This document shows positions 1 to 5,937 of a stretch of DNA of 6,367 nt, in pieces. Under the pieces are notes generated by a model. It was not told the DNA's origin and did no database searches. It saw only the letters and a program-made list of their open reading frames with translations. Each line of letters opens with the position of its first letter. Position 1 is the first letter of the stretch. Source of the DNA: an uncultured Bacteroidales bacterium (GTDB lineage: Bacteria > Bacteroidota > Bacteroidia > Bacteroidales > Paludibacteraceae). A program made the position numbers and the translations under genes. The stretch is taken from positions 1 to 6,367 of the forward strand of contig CALDPN010000133.1 in assembly GCA_937911235.1 (NCBI GenBank), given 5' to 3'.

Positions 1-110
1 GCTGTACGGCACCGCCGATCTTTTTGCCGACCGACAGCCCCACACGGTTCAAAAACCGCTTTTGCGGATGCGGCGGAAAGGATTAAAAAGTTGATATAAT
101 AACAATACGG
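1..110. other. Compositionally foreign left edge, possible misjoin or insertion boundary
   Basis: 48 of the first 80 bases are G or C, clearly richer than the AT-rich genes beside it. The stretch lies where the transpeptidase domain of the PBP2 gene should continue, yet no frame gives the expected conserved residues. Short open frames cross it on both strands, for example a plus-strand frame ending in RMRRKGLKS and a minus-strand frame with LNRVGLSVGKKIGG, but I recognise neither. It holds a small CCGC-TTTT-GCGG hairpin at 56-67. The simplest readings are a chimeric contig end, or the edge of a rearrangement or mobile insertion in mrdA. I cannot tell these apart from this sequence alone. Confidence 0.5.
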
Positions 111-1191
111 GCAGAGAAAAATTCTCTGTATAATAATATCCCTGTTTACATGGGAATGCAGTATTCTCATTAATGATTTTCTCTTGTTGGAAAATAAGAG
201 CTTGCACAAGTTTAAAAGTAGACCCTGGAGGGTATTGAGCCATTACAGGACGGTCGAACAAAGGTCTTTGTTTGTCCTTTAATAAGCTTGCATAGTTTGC
301 AGAACGTTCTCTTCCCACAAGCAGAGCAGGGTCGTATGAAGGAGAAGATACTAGTGCTAAAATCTCACCAGTAGCAGGCTCAATTGCCACAATACTTCCC
401 ATTTTGCCGTTCATTAGCAGCTCACCATATCTTTGAAGCTCCATATCTAAGCCCATGGTAAGATTTTTTCCAGACACAGGCTCCACATCACTGGCACCAT
501 CCATATATTTGCCCTTTATTCTACCATGCACATCGCGCAGAAGTATTTCCACTCCCTTTTCGCCACGAAGCTCTTTTTCATATGTTCTTTCCACACCAGA
601 TTGTCCTTTGTAGTCGCCTCTTACATAGTATGAATCCTCATCTATTTGTTTTTGGTTTACCTCACCCACACTACCAAGAGCATGAGCACCATGTGGCATA
701 GAATACTGTCTAAGCACACGTTGTTGGGTAAGCACCCCAGGGAAACGGAACATTTTCTCCTGCAAAAGCCCATAAGACGCAGTAGAGATTTGTGACATAA
801 ACACCTGTGGAGTATATCTAGAGTATCCTGGATTTTTTCTTTTATTTTTAATATCCTTAATTCTTATGTCAAAATCTTCTTTTGTAATATTAAGTGCATT
901 GCAGAAACTAAGGGTGTCGAAATCTACCATTTCACGCATAATGAGCATTACATCATACACAGGTTGGTTAGAAACAATTAAGTTGTTGTTTCTATCATAA
1001 ATAAGTCCGCGAGCAGGGTAGATAGTTTTTTTAAGGAACGCATTACTATCTGCGTTGTCTTTGTAAGAGTCATTCACTACCTGAAGAAAAAATAGTCGAG
1101 TAATAAAAAGAATAGCACAAAGCATCACCACCAAAACAATAACTATTTGGCGTGCATGTGAATCTTGGTGTTTTCTTTTGTATTGGCTCAT
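49..1191 (-). CDS. mrdA: Penicillin-binding protein 2 (elongasome transpeptidase), C-terminally truncated
   Basis: PBP2 is the class B transpeptidase that cross-links peptidoglycan for the elongasome, anchored in the inner membrane and working in the periplasm. Residue numbers start at the ATG at 1191. There is a short basic N-terminus, one membrane segment at about 16-36, then the dimerisation-domain motif YPARGLIYDRN at 58-68. The transpeptidase domain begins with EPATGEILALVSSPSYDP, and the active-site motif SxxK is in PPGSTFK (Ser324). The frame then runs about 50 more residues and stops at 49. The family is about 600 residues, so the SxN and KTG motifs are missing and this product could not be a working transpeptidase. 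The last ~25 residues do not look like PBP2 and coincide with a composition change. I prefer the start at 1191 because it overlaps the mreD stop as ATGA and the protein begins MSQYKRK. An in-frame ATG at 1203 would add four residues. Identity is sure; the 3' end is not. Confidence 0.85.
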   Translation of the reverse strand: MSQYKRKHQDSHARQIVIVLVVMLCAILFITRLFFLQVVNDSYKDNADSNAFLKKTIYPARGLIYDRNNNLIVSNQPVYDVMLIMREMVDFDTLSFCNALNITKEDFDIRIKDIKNKRKNPGYSRYTPQVFMSQISTASYGLLQEKMFRFPGVLTQQRVLRQYSMPHGAHALGSVGEVNQKQIDEDSYYVRGDYKGQSGVERTYEKELRGEKGVEILLRDVHGRIKGKYMDGASDVEPVSGKNLTMGLDMELQRYGELLMNGKMGSIVAIEPATGEILALVSSPSYDPALLVGRERSANYASLLKDKQRPLFDRPVMAQYPPGSTFKLVQALIFQQEKIINENTAFPCKQGYYYTENFSLPVLLLYQLFNPFRRIRKSGF

Positions 1192-1688
1192 TTTTTTCGG
1201 CAAAGTTCATAACACATAATTAGAAGTAAACTAAGTGCTATGTTTATAATAATTCTTAGAAGTAGAAAGCCGAAATTATTAAATGAAAGTGCTTCCATCA
1301 TAAATAGGGCAATATGATGAAGCGAAACCATACCAACAGCATATTTCAAGTATCCACTTGTTTCAAACTGATAAATAGATGGTTCTTGGAATTTAAATTC
1401 CAAATGTGAAAACAATACCTTTAAGTATCCTTGACGAATAAATCCAATCAAGGTGCATGCAAAGGTATGTAGCCCTATAGTGTTAGAGAAGAAATCTACG
1501 GTTAAACCCAACAAAAATGCAATAAGCATTAAGCTAGGAGTTTTTACATTTAGAGGTAGGTCTAAAAGGAAAACAATGTAAATATATGGACTAACTAGAT
1601 AGAAATAATCCATATTATTGAACAGTAACACTTGAAGAAGTACTACCACTATAAATTGGATAATATATTTTATAGAAGTTACATTCAT
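1188..1688 (-). CDS. mreD: Rod shape-determining membrane protein MreD
   Basis: A 166-residue, strongly hydrophobic protein with about five membrane segments, a normal size for MreD. MreD is an integral inner-membrane part of the elongasome and works with MreB, MreC, PBP2 and RodA. Sequence similarity in this family is weak, so the call rests on topology, length and position between mreC and mrdA. Stretches such as LDLPLNVKTPSLMLIAFLLG, followed by a DFFSN segment, fit the usual MreD pattern of a loop and an acidic residue next to a helix. Its ATG overlaps the mreC stop (ATGA, 4 bases) and its own stop overlaps the preferred mrdA start in the same way, so translation of the three is probably coupled. 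No Shine-Dalgarno site is visible. Confidence 0.88.
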   Translation of the reverse strand: MNVTSIKYIIQFIVVVLLQVLLFNNMDYFYLVSPYIYIVFLLDLPLNVKTPSLMLIAFLLGLTVDFFSNTIGLHTFACTLIGFIRQGYLKVLFSHLEFKFQEPSIYQFETSGYLKYAVGMVSLHHIALFMMEALSFNNFGFLLLRIIINIALSLLLIMCYELCRKK

Positions 1689-2491
1689 GGTGCTACATTT
1701 ATAGAGTCAAGTTCTTGTTTATAACCAAATTCCATAACCTCTACGTATGTTAGAGTGCGGAAATTTGTGCTTAGTTTTACATCTATAGATAAGAATTGTT
1801 CAGATGCTTCTTCCACGTTTATCACTTCACCCACAGGTATGTTTGCAGGGAAGATAGAAGAAAAACCACTAGTGCTTATTTTTTCACCTATAGATACTTT
1901 TACGTGTTTTGGTATTTCAGTTAGTTTGGCATATCTATAATCAGAACTCTCCCAAACTAGTGAACCAAAGTTGTTGCTAGAGTCTAGTTTACAACTAATT
2001 TTAGACTGATTGTGAATAATAGGAATAACAACTGAAAAGTGGTCTGAAACAGTTTTAATAATACCCACCACACCAGTTGAGCAAATAACACCCATATCAG
2101 GTTTTATGCCGTCCAATTCACCTTTGTCTAGTATAATTAAGTTTTGTTGGTTGTTTACAGAATTATTTATCACATTGGCAGTAATAACTCTATATGTTTT
2201 TGGTAAACTATCTGTAGATGTGTTACCAAGTTTTGCCTTAACGGCAAGAAGTTCTTCTCTTAAAAGAGCATTCTCCTTTAGCAGATCTTCATTGTTTTCT
2301 GTTAGGTAGAAGTATTCGCTAATACTTCCTGTAAGTTCACTAATACTACCATTTACTGCTGTCATAGAGCTAGAAAACACAGAATGCTGATAGTTATTAT
2401 TGAAAACTATCAGCAAAATCGCTATCAATTCCAAAAATAGGAATAATAGCAATGAACTAGCTTTTTTTAGTAGTAGTAGTAAATTTTCCAT
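1685..2491 (-). CDS. mreC: Rod shape-determining protein MreC
   Basis: MreC is a bitopic inner-membrane protein whose periplasmic domain binds and activates PBP2 in the elongasome. This 268-residue protein has a membrane segment at about 11-30, then a predicted coiled coil at about 62-90 (NNEDLLKENALLREELLAVK). After that comes the beta-rich MreC core, with the typical sequence around LDKGELDGIKPDMGVICSTG and VVGIIKTVSDHFSVVIPIIH. Length and domain order are normal. It ends in a 4-base ATGA overlap with mreD. Unlike mreD it is separated from the gene before it, mreB, by 148 bases filled with a structured repeat and a terminator-like hairpin that ends 7 bases before its ATG. The only purine-rich GGAGGG is 15 bases before the ATG and lies inside the hairpin, so it is probably not a ribosome-binding site. 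Confidence 0.95.
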   Translation of the reverse strand: MENLLLLLKKASSLLLFLFLELIAILLIVFNNNYQHSVFSSSMTAVNGSISELTGSISEYFYLTENNEDLLKENALLREELLAVKAKLGNTSTDSLPKTYRVITANVINNSVNNQQNLIILDKGELDGIKPDMGVICSTGVVGIIKTVSDHFSVVIPIIHNQSKISCKLDSSNNFGSLVWESSDYRYAKLTEIPKHVKVSIGEKISTSGFSSIFPANIPVGEVINVEEASEQFLSIDVKLSTNFRTLTYVEVMEFGYKQELDSINVAP

Positions 2492-2498
2492 AAATTGT

Positions 2499-2545
2499 AA
2501 AAAATTCCCTCCTTTTTAAAGAATCATTTTAAAGGAGGGATTTTT
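2499..2545 (-). terminator. Terminator-like hairpin just upstream of mreC (possible attenuator)
   Basis: On the minus strand the arm AAAAATCCCTCCTTTAAA is matched, after a short loop, by TTTAAAAAGGAGGGAA followed by a run of six T. The CCCTCC/GGAGGG core is perfect, with extra A-T pairs above and below and small bulges. This has the form of an intrinsic terminator and lies inside the operon, ending 7 bases before the mreC start codon. One arm (2527-2541) is also the closing-stem arm of structured element copy A, so the two folds exclude each other. Terminator function and any switch are inferred. The stem is also flanked by TTTTT on the plus strand, so it could act in both directions. Confidence 0.5.
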
Positions 2546-2641
2546 AGGCGTCCCGAAGTCCGAGAAACCGGAGTGTACATGAGGTACTCGAGGATTTCGA
2601 GGGCAAGGGCAACGAGAAAAGCACCCTTTAAAATGGTTCTT
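2519..2641 (+). ncRNA. Structured RNA-like repeat element, copy A (mreB-mreC gap)
   Basis: The element is closed by a long stem: AAGAATCATTTTAAAGG at 2519-2535 pairs with CCTTTAAAATGGTTCTT at 2625-2641, 17 pairs including one wobble. Inside, CGTCCC (2549-2554) can pair with GGG-CA-ACG (2607-2614), TCCGA (2559-2563) with TCGAGG (2597-2602, one bulge), and GTAC (2575-2578) with GTAC (2584-2587). Blocks shared with copy B are GGAGGGATTTTTAG (2534-2547), AGAAACCGGAG (2563-2573), GAGGATTT (2590-2597) and CGAGAAAA (2613-2620). The wobble pairs favour the plus strand as the RNA, opposite to the genes, but an operon mRNA could also carry it in reverse sense. The far end overlaps the mreB stop codon. 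I do not know its function or an Rfam name. Size and placement recall ERIC-type intergenic palindromes. Confidence 0.6.
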
Positions 2642-3662
2642 ATCTCATTAAGAATGAATAATTATCTATGTTCTTAAGTGCCAATCCAGTACCTCTCGCC
2701 ACTGCATGTTGAGGATCTTCTGGCACGTGGAATGTAATGTTAATCTTGTTAGATAAACGTTGGCTCAAACCACGAAGAAGAGCACCACCACCTGTTAGGT
2801 AAATACCGTTTCTTACGATGTCGGTATAAAGCTCGGCTGGAGTACTTTCAAGCGCAGCCATGATAGCAGCTTCCATTTTAGAAATAGATTTGTCTAAACA
2901 GTGAGCTATTTCTTGGTAAGATACAGGTATCTTAAGAGGAAGTGATGTCATGTTGTTTGGTCCGATAACTTCAAATTCGTCTGGAGCTTCGTCTTCTGGA
3001 AGTTCGGTAAGAGCAGAACCTACTTTAATTTTGATTTGTTCTGCAGTAGGAGCACCCACTTTGATGTTATACATACGACGCATGTATTCTTGAATATCAC
3101 TTGTAAGCTCGTTACCTGCAATACGAATAGATTTGTCGCAAACAAGACCACCTAGAGAAATAACTGCAATTTCAGTAGTACCACCACCTATGTCCACAAT
3201 CATTTGACCGCAAGGAGCTTCTACGTCTAGGCCGATACCCATAGCAGCAGCCATAGGTTCGAAAATCATATATACGTCTCTACCGCCAGCGTGTTCAGAA
3301 GAGTCACGCACCGCACGGATTTCCACCTCAGTACTACCAGATGGAATACAAACCACCATGCGTAGAGAAGGAGAGAAGAAACTATTTCTATGACCAATTT
3401 TCTTAATCATACCGCGAATCATCATTTCCGCAGCATAGAAGTCGGCAATCACACCATCACGTAGAGGACGAATGGTACGAATATTTGGGTTGGTTCTTTC
3501 GTACATTAAGTACGCTTCCTTACCCACTGCCACTAGTTGGTCATTTTTATCAAGGGCCACAATAGAAGGTTCGTCTAGAACCACCTTACCGTTTTGGATT
3601 ATAATGGTGTTAGCTGTACCTAAGTCAACAGCTATTTCTTGTGTGAATGAAAATAAACCCAT
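2640..3662 (-). CDS. mreB: Rod shape-determining actin homologue MreB
   Basis: MreB is the bacterial actin that forms membrane-bound filaments guiding lateral wall synthesis. The 340-residue length is normal. The actin-fold nucleotide motifs are all present: phosphate-1 loop AVDLGTANT at 11-19, the FEPMAAAMG segment with the likely catalytic Glu135, phosphate-2 loop VDIGGGTTEIAVI at 156-168, and the adenosine motif GIYLTGGGALLRGL at 286-299. The N-terminus MGLFSFTQEIAVDLG fits a membrane-touching start. It begins 8 bases after the purH stop with no Shine-Dalgarno site, only A-rich DNA, as is common in Bacteroidota. This makes purH-mreB a close pair. Its stop codon overlaps the outer stem of structured element copy A, and mreC follows only after 148 bases. 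Confidence 0.97.
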   Translation of the reverse strand: MGLFSFTQEIAVDLGTANTIIIQNGKVVLDEPSIVALDKNDQLVAVGKEAYLMYERTNPNIRTIRPLRDGVIADFYAAEMMIRGMIKKIGHRNSFFSPSLRMVVCIPSGSTEVEIRAVRDSSEHAGGRDVYMIFEPMAAAMGIGLDVEAPCGQMIVDIGGGTTEIAVISLGGLVCDKSIRIAGNELTSDIQEYMRRMYNIKVGAPTAEQIKIKVGSALTELPEDEAPDEFEVIGPNNMTSLPLKIPVSYQEIAHCLDKSISKMEAAIMAALESTPAELYTDIVRNGIYLTGGGALLRGLSQRLSNKINITFHVPEDPQHAVARGTGLALKNIDNYSFLMR

Positions 3663-3670
3663 AGTTTTTA

Positions 3671-5191
3671 TTAGTGTTTAAAGTGACGGATACCTGTGGT
3701 AACCATAGCAATATTGTTTTCGTTGCAATAGTCTATTGAAAGGTTGTCTTTAATAGAACCGCCAGGTTGGATAACAGCTTTAATGCCTGCTTTGTAAGCT
3801 ATTTCTACGCAGTCTGGGAATGGGAAGAATGCGTCAGAAGCCATCACAGCACCATTTAAGTCGAAGTTAAATGTACCAGCTTTTTCTATTGCTTGTTTAA
3901 GAGCATCTACACGTGAAGTTTGACCTACACCGCTAGCGCAAAGTTGTTTGTTTTTAGCAAGTACGATAGCGTTAGATTTTGTATGTTTCACGATTTTGTT
4001 AGCGAAAATCATATCTTCAATTTCAGCATCAGATGCTTTTGCATTTGTTACAGGAGTTAGGTCTTCTGCTCCTTCTGTGCTGCTATCACGTTCTTGAACT
4101 AGAACACCACCTAGCAAGCTGCGGAATTGTTTGTTAGGGCGAGCTGTAGGTTTTTGGATAAGGATGATACGATTTTTCTTTTGAGTTAAGATTTCAAGAG
4201 CGTCCATATCGTAGTCTGGAGCAATGATAACCTCAAAGAATATTTTGTTGATTTCTTCTGCAGTAGCTTTATCTACTGGAGTGTTGGTGATAAGCACACC
4301 ACCGAATGCAGAAACTGGGTCACCAGCTAAAGCATCGTTCCAAGCTTCAAGTAGAGTGCTGCGAGAAGCAAGACCACAAGCGTTGTTGTGTTTTAAAATT
4401 GCGAATGTAGTTTCGTCAAATTCAGCGATTAGGTTTACAGCAGCGTCGATGTCAAGTAAGTTGTTGTAAGAAATTTCTTTACCTTGAAGTTGTTCAAACA
4501 TGCTGTCGAAGTCGCCATAGAAGCTACCTTTTTGGTGAGGGTTTTCGCCGTAGCGAAGTGCTTTAGCGTCGTCTTTTGCATAACGGAACGCAGAGTCGAT
4601 ACCGCCATCGAAATAGTTGAAGATAGCAGAGTCGTATGAAGAAGAAACTGCAAATGCTTCTTTAGCGAAGAATTTACGTTCGTCTAGTGTACTTACTGCA
4701 CCATTGTTGCAAAGCATATCGTAAAGTGGAGCATATTGAGCTTGAGAAGCCACGATAACCACGTCGTTGAAGTTTTTAGCAGCACCACGGATAAGTGAAA
4801 TACCACCTATGTCGATTTTTTCAATGATGTCAGCTTCACTTGCACCAGATGCAACAGTTTTTTCAAATGGATATAAATCAACAATTACTAAGTCGATTTC
4901 TGGAATTTCGTATTGAGCTATTTGAGCTTGGTCGCTTTCATTGTCTCTTCTACAAAGAATACCACCGAATACCTTTGGGTGAAGAGTTTTTACTCTACCG
5001 CCAAGGATAGAAGGATAAGAAGTTAAATCTTCTACTGCATCACAAGGTACGCCTAGAGATTCTACGAATGTTTTTGTACCACCAGTAGAAAGAATGCGTA
5101 CACCTTCCTCATGTAATTTTAGAACTATTTGATCAAGATTTTCTTTATGAAAGACAGAGATCAAAGCTGTTTTAATACGTTTGTTTTCCAT
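3671..5191 (-). CDS. purH: Bifunctional AICAR formyltransferase / IMP cyclohydrolase
   Basis: PurH catalyses the last two steps of de novo purine synthesis in the cytoplasm: formylation of AICAR with 10-formyl-tetrahydrofolate, then ring closure to IMP. The N-terminal cyclohydrolase domain (MGS-like fold, about 1-195) shows ALISVFHK, RILSTGGT, SILGGRVKTLHPKVFGGIL at 61-79 and IRGAAKNF at 134-141. The transformylase domain follows, with ALRYGENPHQ at 211-220, LLDIDAAVNL, the catalytic Lys-His pair in ILKHNNACG (Lys267-His268), SAFGGV, SDAFFPFPD at 452-460 and the end TTGIRHFKH. At 506 residues it is complete and matches the length usual in Bacteroidota. It is the first gene after the folA terminator, so it probably leads the purH-mre operon. 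The start is supported by the family-like N-terminus KRIKTALISVFHK. Confidence 0.97.
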   Translation of the reverse strand: MENKRIKTALISVFHKENLDQIVLKLHEEGVRILSTGGTKTFVESLGVPCDAVEDLTSYPSILGGRVKTLHPKVFGGILCRRDNESDQAQIAQYEIPEIDLVIVDLYPFEKTVASGASEADIIEKIDIGGISLIRGAAKNFNDVVIVASQAQYAPLYDMLCNNGAVSTLDERKFFAKEAFAVSSSYDSAIFNYFDGGIDSAFRYAKDDAKALRYGENPHQKGSFYGDFDSMFEQLQGKEISYNNLLDIDAAVNLIAEFDETTFAILKHNNACGLASRSTLLEAWNDALAGDPVSAFGGVLITNTPVDKATAEEINKIFFEVIIAPDYDMDALEILTQKKNRIILIQKPTARPNKQFRSLLGGVLVQERDSSTEGAEDLTPVTNAKASDAEIEDMIFANKIVKHTKSNAIVLAKNKQLCASGVGQTSRVDALKQAIEKAGTFNFDLNGAVMASDAFFPFPDCVEIAYKAGIKAVIQPGGSIKDNLSIDYCNENNIAMVTTGIRHFKH

Positions 5192-5221
5192 TATTTTAAG
5201 ATAAAGTGAGTTTAAGTGCTA

Positions 5222-5229
5222 CAAAACTA
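5222..5229 (-). promoter_or_regulatory. Candidate Bacteroidota -7 box for the purH-mre operon
   Basis: On the minus strand TAGTTTTG is an exact match to the Bacteroidota -7 consensus TAnnTTTG, 30 bases before the purH start codon, which would leave a short leader. It comes immediately after the T-run of the folA terminator. No clear -33 TTG is seen about 20 bases upstream, where the terminator stem lies, so the call is tentative. A weaker alternative, TTTTG followed 18 bases later by TATCTTAA, would place the start point at or inside the purH ATG and is less likely. Confidence 0.35.
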
Positions 5230-5230
5230 C

Positions 5231-5266
5231 AAAAAAAGTGCGAGAAGTGAACCACTTCACGCACTT
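5231..5266 (-). terminator. Intrinsic terminator after folA
   Basis: On the minus strand AAGTGCGTGAAGTG pairs with CACTTCTCGCACTT around a 3-base loop (GTT). That is 14 positions with one mismatch, followed directly by a run of T. The hairpin lies 34 bases after the folA stop and before purH. It therefore ends the thyA-folA transcript and separates it from the purH-mre unit. It is the cleanest terminator in the window. Confidence 0.88.
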
Positions 5267-5299
5267 AAATTGCATATAAACAGCAAATTGTTGATAAAA

Positions 5300-5785
5300 T
5301 TATCGTCTTTTGTATGTGATAAAGGAATAATTATACTCGTGTTTCTCGTCGGCAAGGTGATTTTCCTGTTTTTCTACCTCCCAAATAGCCTCATCTATCA
5401 CTGGAAAATAAGCATCAGCATCGAAGCGACCATCTATTTTAGTTATTTCTAAGCAATCTGCATTCGCAATGGTCTGAGAATAGATATTTTCGCCACCCAT
5501 TATAAATACCTTTTCTTCCGATGTGCACGCAGCGAACGCATCTGATAAAGAATTAAACACTTCGCAATTCGCTAGTTGAAGGTCTTTTTGGCGAGAAACC
5601 ACTATATTTCTACGGTTTGGAAGCGCTCCGTTTGGTAGAGAATCGTATGTTTTTCTACCCATTATCACAGTGCCACCAGTGGTGATTTGCTTAAAATGCT
5701 TCAAGTCGTTTGGCAGATAACAAAGCAATTTGTTGTCCTTGCCAATACCGTTGTTTTTGTCTATTGCTACTACTATTGTAATCAT
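5300..5785 (-). CDS. folA: Dihydrofolate reductase
   Basis: FolA reduces dihydrofolate to tetrahydrofolate with NADPH, restoring the cofactor that ThyA oxidises and PurH needs. The 161 residues match chromosomal bacterial DHFR (E. coli 159). Visible signatures are the N-terminal strand ITIVVAIDKNNGIG with the Met20-type loop, the catalytic acid Asp27 in LPNDLKHF, the cofactor segment IMGRKTYDSL, the PNRRNIVVSR turn, VFIMGGENIY as the second glycine motif, and EITKID with the conserved Thr. The position equal to E. coli Trp22 is Cys here (LLCYLPNDL), unusual across DHFRs in general, though I recall similar sequences in Bacteroidales. It lies 151 bases after thyA across structured element copy B, and an intrinsic terminator follows. 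No Shine-Dalgarno site is visible. Confidence 0.96.
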   Translation of the reverse strand: MITIVVAIDKNNGIGKDNKLLCYLPNDLKHFKQITTGGTVIMGRKTYDSLPNGALPNRRNIVVSRQKDLQLANCEVFNSLSDAFAACTSEEKVFIMGGENIYSQTIANADCLEITKIDGRFDADAYFPVIDEAIWEVEKQENHLADEKHEYNYSFITYKRR

Positions 5786-5813
5786 AAATTCACGAATCTA
5801 AATTCTTGCACTT

Positions 5814-5937
5814 ATTGAGTTACTTTTAGAGGAGGGATTTTTAGACTAGTGTAGCATTAGAAACCGGAGCTTACTAACGTAAGTGAGGATTTATAATGCA
5901 AGCTAGGCGAGAAAATCACCCTATAAAATAGCTCAAT
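5814..5937 (+). ncRNA. Structured RNA-like repeat element, copy B (thyA-folA gap)
   Basis: This second copy of the element is closed by ATTGAGTTA (5814-5822), a bulged C, then TTTTA, pairing with TAAAATAGCTCAAT at the right end (5924-5937), including a T-G wobble at 5820/5931. Inner stems are AUUUU/AAAAU next to GGAGGG/CACCC, CTAG (5846-5849) with CTAG (5903-5906), GCATTA (5854-5859) with TAATGC (5894-5899), and hairpin CTTAC-TAAC-GTAAG (5870-5883). The four shared blocks lie at 5831-5844, 5859-5869, 5885-5892 and 5908-5915. The outer stem sequence differs entirely from copy A yet remains paired. A weak plus-strand promoter-like pair, TTG at 5776 and TAAATTCT at 5799 spaced by 20 bases, would start transcription near 5811-5814. 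The far end touches the thyA stop. Function unknown. Confidence 0.6.

Noticed and set aside
2471..2480. TAG-repeat (tagtagtagt) as a microsatellite
   Set aside because: It is short and encodes a run of Leu codons at the mreC N-terminus (LLLLL), so coding explains it.
2507..2512. GGAGGG on the minus strand as the mreC Shine-Dalgarno site
   Set aside because: It is 15 bases from the ATG, too far for a usual site, lies inside a hairpin, and Bacteroidota rarely use such sites.
2519..2641. Copy A as a classic MITE with terminal inverted repeats
   Set aside because: A MITE family should share its terminal repeats, but the outer arms of copies A and B differ in sequence and only the pairing is kept. 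No target-site duplication is evident.
1755..3681. Plus-strand open frames opposite mreC and mreB (1755-1940, 2106-2309, 3472-3681)
   Set aside because: They lie antisense within strongly supported genes, have low-complexity composition and resemble no family I know.
4224..5452. Further open frames at 4224-4469 (+), 4435-4653 (-) and 5216-5452 (+)
   Set aside because: The first two are out-of-frame shadows of purH. The third runs through the folA terminator and the folA 3' end on the opposite strand.
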